A stretch of DNA of 64,000 nt from Psychrobacillus sp. FSL H8-0483 (GTDB lineage Bacteria; Bacillota; Bacilli; Bacillales_A; Planococcaceae). The DNA lies in contig NZ_CP152052.1 in NCBI RefSeq assembly GCF_038637725.1, positions 851,501 through 915,500 on the forward strand, written 5' to 3'. Shown here piece by piece: positions 18,422 to 25,777 of this stretch. The notes below the pieces were generated by a model, which was given only the letters and a program-made list of their open reading frames with translations, was not told where the DNA came from and did not search any database. The first letter of the stretch is position 1; every line of letters starts with the position of its first letter. A program made the translations under genes and the position numbers.

Positions 18422-18462
18422 TAGAAAAATAGTCAGTGATCATCTTATAAAGAAGTGAAAGA

Positions 18463-18493
18463 GCAACCGAAATTGTATCTTCGGTTGCTTTTT
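18463..18493 (+). terminator. CCGAAAT-type terminator hairpin
   Basis: Arms GCAACCGAA / TTCGGTTGC with TTTTT. The base pairs below the apical CCGAA/TTCGG are GCAA/TTGC here and GCAG/CTGC elsewhere. The remaining bases to 18797 show no gene. Confidence 0.8.
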
Positions 18494-18797
18494 GAATATA
18501 TAGGAAGTATCAATTCTTTCATTTTCCAAACCTAAAATACTGAGTGTACTGAGGTTATTGGTGAGTGGTGATTTTTCCACAAATTAGGGCATTTTTGTGT
18601 CTATCGAAGAGGAGGAAATATCAATTTATTGCCAATTGCAATTGCGGGTTCAGAGATAGGTATATTATCATTTTAAGTAAATAGGCTGCAAAAATAGCTA
18701 ATATTTGTTTTTTATGAAGTGAGTATGAAGAAATTCAAACAGGGCTTTGATTTCCACATTAAATATAATAGAGGACAACCATTTAGGAGGGGTTTAC

Positions 18798-19433
18798 TTG
18801 AACAATGTGAAGGCTTTTGGTCAATTTGAGGAGCGGAGAGGGTATGTATTCCGTACGTCTGCTTATTTGCAATGGGGGTCGAGTACGAAATCGCTTGGAG
18901 CTTTTCTTTTTCTGAATCCCGGAAGAACGGAACTTTTGACTGGAGCTCTGATAGGAGTAGGAGAGGTACTTTTTGGTGAAGTGAAAGTGGATTTGATGAT
19001 GGAGCAGAAGCGAAAATTAGTCGAACGTATCTATGGCAACGAAAAATTGGAAGGACGTGTTCATCTATACTATCTGTTTTCCTTGCGAAATACGATAGAG
19101 CAAGACCCAATTGATTTGTTTGAGGTATTAGCAAAATTAAGCGATGTTCCGGTTATCGATGCTATTCCTTCCATGGAAGAATTGAGAACTCACCCGTGGA
19201 TCTGCAAATGTTGGGGGATTAATAGTAATCCAAATTGGAAGCAATTAAGCGCGCGAAAACAAGAATGGACAAAACAACTAGAGGATGCTGGTATTCCAAT
19301 GTTTGGGAAGCCGCATCGTAATGGAATTGACTACTTCCATATCCTACCGCATTTGAAAACAACTCAACAAGAGCTACTGGATGATTTGGTAGAGATTTAT
19401 CGGAAAGAAGTACAAGGTAGTGATGGTGTTTAG
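18798..19433 (+). CDS. DUF1643-like protein
   Basis: 211 residues from the TTG at 18798, with AGGAGGGG 5 bases upstream (longer frames lack a site). The pattern LGAFLFLNPGRTE near residue 33 and WICKCWGINSNPNWKQLSARKQEW near 150-173 recall DUF1643 proteins, whose function is unknown and which are often found near restriction or mobile functions. No membrane segments or signal peptide. It is monocistronic. Family assignment is moderate. Confidence 0.55.
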   Translation: MNNVKAFGQFEERRGYVFRTSAYLQWGSSTKSLGAFLFLNPGRTELLTGALIGVGEVLFGEVKVDLMMEQKRKLVERIYGNEKLEGRVHLYYLFSLRNTIEQDPIDLFEVLAKLSDVPVIDAIPSMEELRTHPWICKCWGINSNPNWKQLSARKQEWTKQLEDAGIPMFGKPHRNGIDYFHILPHLKTTQQELLDDLVEIYRKEVQGSDGV

Positions 19434-19642
19434 TCACGATGGTAGATGCAGCAGAAGAGTTGGAAAAACATAAATACATATCTAATGTAGTTAAAATGGA
19501 AATATAAAGTTTTTTATTATGTTATTTGAACTATATGATATTTACTTGTTTATTTCTTTGTGCTACGATTTTAATAAAAAGAAATATACAGAATAGAGTT
19601 TTTTTACCAGTTAATACGTGACAGTTTAGGAGGCGCTTTGTA

Positions 19643-19882
19643 TTGAAATTACATGTGATTATGGGGGTTACAGTTCATACAGGCTATATGATTAAAAAAC
19701 TCAAAGCGAAAAGAAATGTGATGGTTATTGTTATGGATTATGAAATGCCTGGTAATTTAGAACTAAAGGACTCGAATGGAGCCATCTATTGTTCCCCTAC
19801 ACAAACAAAGGCTTATATGGAAAAAGCTGACCGGGTTTTATTTCATCGATATGCTTTTGTGTTCCCCAAACTTAATAACTAG
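19643..19882 (+). CDS. Small unknown protein, paralogue of the one at 49369
   Basis: 79 residues, TTG start 8-9 bases after TAGGAGGCG. It begins LHVIMGVTVHTGYMIKKLKAKRNVMVIVMDYE and ends VLFHRYAF. The protein at 49369 has HVILGFDIHT...LIRNLKSK...VLDYD...VFHKY in the same order, so the two are paralogues. The beta-glycine-loop-helix-beta-D pattern looks like half a nucleotide-binding fold. Monocistronic with its own terminator. No function known. Confidence 0.65.
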   Translation: MKLHVIMGVTVHTGYMIKKLKAKRNVMVIVMDYEMPGNLELKDSNGAIYCSPTQTKAYMEKADRVLFHRYAFVFPKLNN

Positions 19883-19894
19883 ATAGAGTTGTCT

Positions 19895-19929
19895 CAGTTA
19901 AATCATTAGATTTGACTGGTTATTTTTTT
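19895..19929 (+). terminator. Terminator of the small paralogue gene
   Basis: Stem CAGTTAAATC / GATTTGACTG (one G-U) with a short loop and TTATTTTTTT. Confidence 0.8.
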
Positions 19930-19975
19930 GTTTTATTTATTTAGATTTAATTTTAAGGGAGAAGGAAAAAAGCAA

Positions 19976-20593
19976 ATGAAGAAACAATATTTTAATCTCA
20001 TGCAATTTTTTAATGGATATGTACGAAATTATCGGAGATTAAATTTGTCTTCCTTACATAATCGTTCCATGTTTACGAAAAGAGAAATAGATTATTTCGC
20101 CAATCTAGGTGAGATGCTTGGATTTGATGCTTTTGTAGAAGATTCCAAGTTTGATAAGTTAAAAGGACGTTCAAGACCTATGGACTTATCGTGGTGGAAG
20201 TGGGACAAAAGAGAAGATATGGAGAATTTCTTGTATCCTGCACTTCATTTAGAAAGAGAATTTGTCTGGGGTAAAGATGAGGAAACCATTGAAAAGCTCT
20301 TTTCTGACACCGAAGAAGGCTTTGTTCCTCATAACGTCATCGGGATTCAATACATCGCGTCAATGGATAGAATAGAAGTTCTAAACGCCTTGCTCATTCA
20401 AAAGAATAGGAGTCAAATGTCCAATGTATTAATGGTCTACCGTTTCTATGATGCCGATCTTGCAATAGAAAGAGTTTGTGCCTATTATTTCACACCAGCA
20501 GGATTATATGAAACAAGAGAAGCCATTTGCAAAGAAGATGAGTCCGGATACTGGTATATGTGTTTTGAGGAAGAATATGTGGGTTTACAATAG
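19976..20593 (+). CDS. Hypothetical cytoplasmic protein
   Basis: 205 residues from the ATG at 19976, preceded by AAGGGAGAAGG; an upstream in-frame ATG at 19928 lies inside the previous terminator and is unlikely. The sequence is soluble and aromatic-rich (LSWWKWDKREDMENFLYPALHLERE, about 75-100; CEEDESGYWYMCFEEEY at the end is acidic). I recognise no domain. No operon partner. Confidence 0.6.
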   Translation: MKKQYFNLMQFFNGYVRNYRRLNLSSLHNRSMFTKREIDYFANLGEMLGFDAFVEDSKFDKLKGRSRPMDLSWWKWDKREDMENFLYPALHLEREFVWGKDEETIEKLFSDTEEGFVPHNVIGIQYIASMDRIEVLNALLIQKNRSQMSNVLMVYRFYDADLAIERVCAYYFTPAGLYETREAICKEDESGYWYMCFEEEYVGLQ

Positions 20594-20726
20594 CAAGTGA
20601 AGATATAGGTGAAACAGTTCATAATTTAAATGGAACTAAGCTTATCAGTATTATTAGCGCCAAACACGCCGGACGCCAACAAGCATGAAGGTGCAAACAA
20701 AATTGATGGAACAATACGCAAAAAAA

Positions 20727-20759
20727 CTCTTCATCGAGCAATGATGAAGAGGCTTTTTT
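20727..20759 (+). terminator. Terminator preceding 21-bp array A1
   Basis: Stem CTCTTCATC / GATGAAGAG with GGC and TTTTTT. The T-tract runs straight into the array that begins at 20764. Confidence 0.75.
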
Positions 20760-20763
20760 GTGT

Positions 20764-20868
20764 TTTGTCGCGTTCGGCGTGTTGTTTGTCGCGTTCGATG
20801 GGTCGTTTGTCGTCTTCACTAGGCGGTTTGTCGCTTTCGGTCGCTAGTATGTCTCGTTTAGGATTATT
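20764..20868 (+). repeat. 21-bp periodic array A1 (5 units)
   Basis: Units begin at 20764, 20785, 20806, 20827 and 20848, exactly 21 bp apart, each with TTTGTCGCGTTC or a variant followed by 9 variable bases. The last unit has TCTCG and is followed by AGGATTATTTATCC. That flank and the following AATTAG-AAATAATGG also occur after array A2. Confidence 0.85.
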
Positions 20869-21112
20869 TATCCAATTTAATGAACTTGTAATTAGGAAAT
20901 AATGGGTTTGAATGCTGCAATGAATATCATCTTAGGTCTTTATTGTGCTGAGAGGGTTATTTTTATCAAATTTGTGTGGGTTTCTTGCACGAATAGAGAT
21001 TCAAATTAAGATTAATTTTCATTTTTTACAAAAATTTAACACTTTTATGACTTTCTTTTTGGTACAATATAATTGTTTCAATATTACAAATGAGAGATGA
21101 GGAATACTATTT

Positions 21113-23470
21113 ATGTGGAAAAAAGTTTCGGCTTCAGCACTGGCTTTGTCCCTAGCAGTGAGTGGAATGGCTGGTGTGGAACAAGCAGCAGCTGCTAATA
21201 ATCAAGATGTTACGCGTGGTGAATATGTAAAAACGATCATTGAAGCAATGGGTGTTGAGCTAGGCACAGGAAAGTCGGTCACATTTAAAGATGTCCCAGA
21301 TTCATTGAAACCGTATATTGAAAAAGCACTAGAGTTAAAGCTTATCACAGGAAAGTCTTCAACTGTTTTTGCTCCTAATGAAAGGCTTACTCGTGAGCAT
21401 GCTTTTGTGATTGTTTCCAAAGCGGTAGCTTCGGACAAAACTTATGCAGAAGATACATTAGATAAATTTAATGATAAAAATAAAATTGGTAAAGAGAATC
21501 GCAGTCTTATTGCGAAAGCTGTAGGATTAGGTTTTTTAAACGGGTATCCGGATAAAACGATGAAACCTGCAAATGTTGTAAGTAAACACGAGATGAATAC
21601 GATTGTGCAACGCTTCTTAAAAGCATACAAGCCTGCTCAAGCAAATACGACAGTTTCTTTACGTATTTTAGGAACTTCTGATATTCATACAAATATCGTG
21701 AACTATGATTATTACAAAGACACAGAGTCTAATAGCTTAGGTCTTGCTAAAACAGCTACATTAGTCAAAAATGCACGTAAAGAAAATAGCAACACTTTAT
21801 TATTTGACAATGGAGATGCAATTCAAGGTACTCCATTAGGTTCTTATAAACAAGCAGTAGACAAGCTAGTAGATGGGGAAGAACATCCATCTGTAACAGC
21901 AATGAATCTGCTAAAATATGATGGCGCAACGTTCGGGAATCATGAATTCAACTACGGTCTTGATTATTTAAATGAAGTAACGGATGATGCAAACTTCCCT
22001 TATCTAAATGCGAATATTCGCGATGCAGCTACGAAGAAATTGAAATATACACCATATGTATTGATTGACAAAGAAGTGGTTGATTCAAAAGGTAAGAAAA
22101 CAACGATTAAAGTTGGGGTTACTGGTATTGTTCCTCCGCAAATCCTTAAGTGGGACAAGTCTCATTTAGAAGGAAAAGTGACAGTAGACGACTCTGTTCA
22201 AGCGGTGGAGGCAGTGGTTCCTGAAATGCAAAAAGCTGGAGCGGATGTAATCGTTGTTCTATCTCACTCAGGTCTTGGCAATATGACACATGAGGCTGGA
22301 GAAGAGGATGTAACGTATTTATTAACAAAAGTTAAAGGTGTAGATGCAATTATTACAGGTCACGCGCACCAAGTATTCCCTGGTAAAGTGGATGCTTCTT
22401 TAACTAATGTGGATGTTGAAAAAGGTACGATCAACGGAGTTCCAGTTGTTATGCCAGGTAAATTCGGTAGCCATTTAGGGGTTATTGATTTAGAGCTAGT
22501 GAAAAAAGGAAACGAGTGGGATGTAGCAGAGTCACAAGCGGAAGTGCGTGCAATTGCAAAAGACGCTACGGACTTAGATCAAACCGTTGTGAAAGCAGTG
22601 AAAGAAGCGCATGATGGAACGATTAAATACGTTCGTCAAGCAGTTGGAACTTCAACAGCAGACATTCATAGCTACTTCTCCCAAGTGCAAGATGATCCAT
22701 CGATCCAAATCGTAACAAACGCGCAAACTGCCTATGTACAAGCGAAACTGAAAGGTACAGCATATGAAAAACTAGCCGTTCTTTCTGCTGGTGCACCATT
22801 TAAAGCGGGAACTAGAAGTGATCCAGAATACTACACATTCGTTCCAAAAGGCGAATTAGCAATTAAAAACGTAGCGGATCTATACCTATATGACAATACG
22901 CTTTCCATGGTAAAAGTGACAGGAGCAGATGTGAAAGAATGGCTGGAAATGTCTGCAGGTCAATTTAATCAAATCGATGCAACGAAAACAGGAGAGCAAC
23001 AGCTTATCAATTCAGAATACCGTTCATACAACTATGACGTAATTGATGGGGTAACGTATGAAATCGACGTGACACAACCTGCTAAATACGATGTAGAAGG
23101 TAAAGTGAAAAATGAAAGTGCATCACGTATTAAAAATTTACAATACAACGGAAAACCAATTGATTTGAAACAAGAATTTATCGTTGCAACAAATAACTAC
23201 CGTGCAAACGGAACATTCCCAGGTGTGCGTAATGCGACGGCAATCGAAATCTACCCAGATGAGAACCGTCAAGCAATCATCGACTATATTCTTGCGGAGA
23301 AAACAATCGATCCATCTGCTGACGGCAACTGGAAGTTCGCTACAATACCTGCAAACGCACAAGTAGTATTCGAATCATCCAAAAAAGCAGAGAAAGTTAT
23401 CCCTGCAAATGGAAGCATTAAATACCTTGGCGAAGGTACTGATGGTTTCGGAAAATACTCATTGAAATAA
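21113..23470 (+). CDS. SLH-anchored 5'-nucleotidase/2',3'-cyclic phosphodiesterase
   Basis: 785 residues. A signal peptide (1-28) is followed by SLH modules at about 30-170 (FKDVPDSLKPYIEKALELKLITG, then TREHAFVIVSKA). The calcineurin-type metallophosphatase domain (about 180-440) shows all metal motifs: SDIH (Asp190, His192), DNGD near 225, GNHE at 275-278 and GHAH at 416-419. The C-terminal 5'-nucleotidase domain (about 500-740) contains the substrate-side NNYRANGTFPG loop. Such enzymes recover phosphate and nucleosides from extracellular nucleotides. Anchored to the wall by SLH. It is longer than the plain enzyme because of the SLH part. Monocistronic. Confidence 0.9.
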   Translation: MWKKVSASALALSLAVSGMAGVEQAAAANNQDVTRGEYVKTIIEAMGVELGTGKSVTFKDVPDSLKPYIEKALELKLITGKSSTVFAPNERLTREHAFVIVSKAVASDKTYAEDTLDKFNDKNKIGKENRSLIAKAVGLGFLNGYPDKTMKPANVVSKHEMNTIVQRFLKAYKPAQANTTVSLRILGTSDIHTNIVNYDYYKDTESNSLGLAKTATLVKNARKENSNTLLFDNGDAIQGTPLGSYKQAVDKLVDGEEHPSVTAMNLLKYDGATFGNHEFNYGLDYLNEVTDDANFPYLNANIRDAATKKLKYTPYVLIDKEVVDSKGKKTTIKVGVTGIVPPQILKWDKSHLEGKVTVDDSVQAVEAVVPEMQKAGADVIVVLSHSGLGNMTHEAGEEDVTYLLTKVKGVDAIITGHAHQVFPGKVDASLTNVDVEKGTINGVPVVMPGKFGSHLGVIDLELVKKGNEWDVAESQAEVRAIAKDATDLDQTVVKAVKEAHDGTIKYVRQAVGTSTADIHSYFSQVQDDPSIQIVTNAQTAYVQAKLKGTAYEKLAVLSAGAPFKAGTRSDPEYYTFVPKGELAIKNVADLYLYDNTLSMVKVTGADVKEWLEMSAGQFNQIDATKTGEQQLINSEYRSYNYDVIDGVTYEIDVTQPAKYDVEGKVKNESASRIKNLQYNGKPIDLKQEFIVATNNYRANGTFPGVRNATAIEIYPDENRQAIIDYILAEKTIDPSADGNWKFATIPANAQVVFESSKKAEKVIPANGSIKYLGEGTDGFGKYSLK

Positions 23471-23484
23471 ATAGCTAAATGAAC

Positions 23485-23519
23485 AACCGCCTCTGTTTTT
23501 GTAGCAGAGGTGGTTTTTT
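23485..23519 (+). terminator. Terminator of the SLH-nucleotidase gene
   Basis: Stem ACCGCCTCTG / CAGAGGTGGT with TTTTTT. The last T residues are also the first bases of array A2. Confidence 0.85.
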
Positions 23520-23600
23520 GTCGTGTTCGGCAGTGGTTTTGTCGCGTTCACTAGGTGGTTTGTCGCTTTCGGCAATAGTTTTGTCTCGTTGAGGATTATT
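23517..23600 (+). repeat. 21-bp periodic array A2 (4 units)
   Basis: Units start at 23517, 23538, 23559 and 23580 with cores TTTGTCGTGTTC, TTTGTCGCGTTC, TTTGTCGCTTTC and TTTGTCTCGTTG. The last unit and its flank (GAGGATTATTTATCC) match the end of A1. Confidence 0.85.
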
Positions 23601-23733
23601 TATCCATTTCCATCCACTACTAATTAGAAAATAATGGATTTTAATAGGCTGTTAAAGTGTAATATTTAAACGAAATCTCCAACTACAATGAAATGGAATG
23701 CTAGAAGGTTATATGAAATAAAGAAAGCCACAG

Positions 23734-23770
23734 GCAGCCGAAATTGTCTCTTCGGCTGCTATTTTTTTTG
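23734..23770 (+). terminator. CCGAAAT-type terminator hairpin
   Basis: Arms GCAGCCGAA / TTCGGCTGC followed by TATTTTTTTT. It stands 260 bases past the nucleotidase gene and before the membrane-protein gene. Confidence 0.75.
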
Positions 23771-23914
23771 TAGGAAATGGGTATTTGTTTCATTATCCAA
23801 AAGATTGTTTGCTCTTTGCAACGTGGTTCGACATAATTTGTCTTTCCTATGTATTACAATATACATATATTTTTAAATGAGATGTTTGGTACAGAAGGGA
23901 AAGGATGTGAAGAA

Positions 23915-24535
23915 GTGATTCCTTATCGAAAAGAGGCAACCGATAGTAGTATTAATTTCCCTGAAAAGAAAGTTAAAAAAGTTTTTTCACGAAAAACAAT
24001 ATTGCTGTTAGTTTTGGTTCTTATAGGCTTTACACTGCTTGAAAATAGGGGATTTATTGTAGGGGAATTTACGATTGCGCGTCATAAGAAAATAACGACT
24101 TATTTGGATGAAGGCTATCGTTCGTATTATGATATCAATGCTCAATTTATCGTGTTGAATGAGAAGTTGCACACCCCAAGTGATCCTTTGACGAACTTTG
24201 ATATTTTAAATGCCCAAAAAGAATTGATTGTAGCGAAAGAAAACTTGACCGCAATTCGTGTTCCGAAAGAGTTTGAAGCCTTTCACATGAGCATTCAAGA
24301 TGTCCTTGAAACATTAGGGGAATTTTCCATTGCACTAGAGAGAAATGTTACGTTAGATAGAAATAATATGCAGGAAATAAATTCACTAATTGCTGAGTGG
24401 AACATCCAAAATGGAGTAGCTAAAAAGTTACTTAGACAAGCATGTGTCGATGCAAATATAGAATATAAGGAAACGGAAACTGGTTTTGAATATAGATATT
24501 ACACCCATGGACAAACCGATGGCATTCAACGGTAG
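23915..24535 (+). CDS. Hypothetical single-pass membrane protein
   Basis: 206 residues from the GTG at 23915, with GGGAAAGGA 9 bases upstream; an ATG at 23882 is an alternative. A basic cytoplasmic N-terminus (about 1-27) is followed by one membrane helix (TILLLVLVLIGFTLL, about 29-44). The outer domain is largely helical (about 60-190), charged and partly coiled-coil-like (ILNAQKELIVAKENLTAIRVPKEFEAFHMSIQDVLETLGEF). No known family. Monocistronic. Confidence 0.6.
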   Translation: MIPYRKEATDSSINFPEKKVKKVFSRKTILLLVLVLIGFTLLENRGFIVGEFTIARHKKITTYLDEGYRSYYDINAQFIVLNEKLHTPSDPLTNFDILNAQKELIVAKENLTAIRVPKEFEAFHMSIQDVLETLGEFSIALERNVTLDRNNMQEINSLIAEWNIQNGVAKKLLRQACVDANIEYKETETGFEYRYYTHGQTDGIQR

Positions 24536-24634
24536 AGTTCATATTTTTGTTTAACTTATAGATGTTTCATAAAAATGATCTGTATTGGGAAAACTCAACA
24601 TTACACAGACTTATTGGTGTAAGGAGGACAAGCA

Positions 24635-25297
24635 ATGAATATCCGAATCGAATGGATTTATAGAACACCCAAAGGAACCGAAACGGTTTTCCACTCGGAG
24701 GAGATGCCCGCAGCACAAGGGATGCTGCTTGCAGAAGATATGGAGCGGACAGGTCGTGCCAAAAACATTATATTTATAGACCGATTTGATAGCACATGGA
24801 CGATTAAAGAAATGAAGAGTTATTTAAAAGGAATCGAAACCGAGCCGCATAATGTCACAGTTTATTTCGACGGCGGTTTCGATCTTGCGACAAGCAGAGC
24901 TGGTTTAGGGTGCGTCATCTTTTATGATCAGAATGGAAAGTCCTACAGGCTACGGCGGAATGCACCATCTGCACAACTGACGTCGAATAATGAGGCTGAA
25001 TATGCGGCGCTCTATTTAAGCTTGCAGGAGTTAGCGCTATTAAATGTTCATCATCTACCAGTCTGGTTTATCGGAGATTCCCAGGTTGTCATCAACCAGA
25101 TGAATGGGGAATGGCCGGCTCTCGAGAAGGATCTATCCGGCTGGGCGGACCGGATAGATGCGAAGCTGAAAGAACTTGGTATTCAGCCAGAGTATGAACT
25201 AGTGCCGCGAAAAGCAAATGCAGAAGCAGACCGTTTGGCTACACAAGCACTAAATGGAATTGAGATTACGGCGACAAGTGAAGTGACGGAGGATTAG
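24635..25297 (+). CDS. ypeP: RNase H-like protein (YpeP family)
   Basis: 220 residues. The C-terminal part (about 72-210) is an RNase H fold with the carboxylates in place: Asp in VYFDGGFD, Glu in SNNEAEYAAL, Asp in FIGDSQVV and Asp in ANAEADRLA. The N-terminal 70 residues form a separate small domain (IRIEWIYRTPKGTE). This matches the reverse-transcriptase-like/YpeP proteins of Bacillus. It could degrade RNA-DNA hybrids; whether it is active is untested in most species. TAAGGAGG precedes the ATG. Followed by a terminator. Confidence 0.78.
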   Translation: MNIRIEWIYRTPKGTETVFHSEEMPAAQGMLLAEDMERTGRAKNIIFIDRFDSTWTIKEMKSYLKGIETEPHNVTVYFDGGFDLATSRAGLGCVIFYDQNGKSYRLRRNAPSAQLTSNNEAEYAALYLSLQELALLNVHHLPVWFIGDSQVVINQMNGEWPALEKDLSGWADRIDAKLKELGIQPEYELVPRKANAEADRLATQALNGIEITATSEVTED

Positions 25298-25317
25298 TTT
25301 TGGTGCAAGTATAACCT

Positions 25318-25371
25318 TAGGTATCGGTTCTAACGCACTTCTAGAGTGTGCATGAACCTGGTACCTTTTTC
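25318..25371 (+). terminator. Terminator of the RNase H-like gene
   Basis: A long imperfect stem (AGGTATCGGTTC...GCACTT with AGTGTGCATGAACCTGGTACCT) followed by TTTTTC. Confidence 0.7.
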
Positions 25372-25387
25372 AAATTCACTGTTCATT

Positions 25388-25447
25388 TACTAAGAATCGC
25401 AAGATAGACTGTGTAAATCGCAAGGTAACCTCCCCGAATCGCAAAAT
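25388..25447 (-). repeat. 21-bp periodic array B1 (3 units)
   Basis: AATCGCAA cores with TCGCA at 25397, 25418 and 25439, spaced 21 and 21. On the minus strand the cores read CTTGCGATT and the array begins just after the minus-strand T-tract of the hairpin at 25461-25490. Confidence 0.8.
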
Positions 25448-25457
25448 GCTCAATCTA

Positions 25458-25490
25458 AAAAGCCGCTCCGTATTCAAACTGGAGCGGCTA
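25458..25490 (-). terminator. Bidirectional hairpin between arrays A3 and B1
   Basis: Stem AGCCGCTCC / GGAGCGGCT around TATTCAAAC region. The minus strand reads GCTTTTTAG and the plus strand CTAGTCTTATTT, so it may act both ways. Confidence 0.65.
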
Positions 25491-25525
25491 GTCTTATTTC
25501 TTCGACTGAAGTGTATTTATGTGAA

Positions 25526-25630
25526 AATATGGCTGAACGAGACATTCTGTAGAGTGAACGCGACAAACTAAGACACGAACGCGACAAACAGCCACATGAA
25601 AACGACAAACCCACCACCGAAAGCGACAAA
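25526..25630 (-). repeat. 21-bp periodic array A3 (5 units)
   Basis: Reading the minus strand, units start at 25630, 25609, 25588, 25567 and 25546, exactly 21 apart: TTTGTCGCTTTC, TTTGTCGTTTTC, TTTGTCGCGTTC twice, AATGTCTCGTTC. The closing unit carries TCTCG as in A1 and A2. Confidence 0.85.
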
Positions 25631-25777
25631 CCCGCCAAACAATAAGTAATTTTTCTGATACCTGTCACTCACACTAATTGAGCACTATTCTGACAACTTT
25701 ACTAAATTGGATAATTTCTACATATTGGTATCTATTCTACTAATTTTTTAGTAATCTTAAGGTAGGAGGGGATACGA

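Noticed and set aside
20630-20902. 90-codon frame with a seven-residue LSRS-type repeat over array A1
   Set aside because: The peptide repeat is a by-product of the 21-bp DNA period. Related arrays use 20-bp steps that break the frame, and there is no ribosome site.
25474-25668. Minus-strand frame with repeated LSRS/LSLS heptads over array A3
   Set aside because: Same explanation as for A1: a shadow of the DNA repeat.
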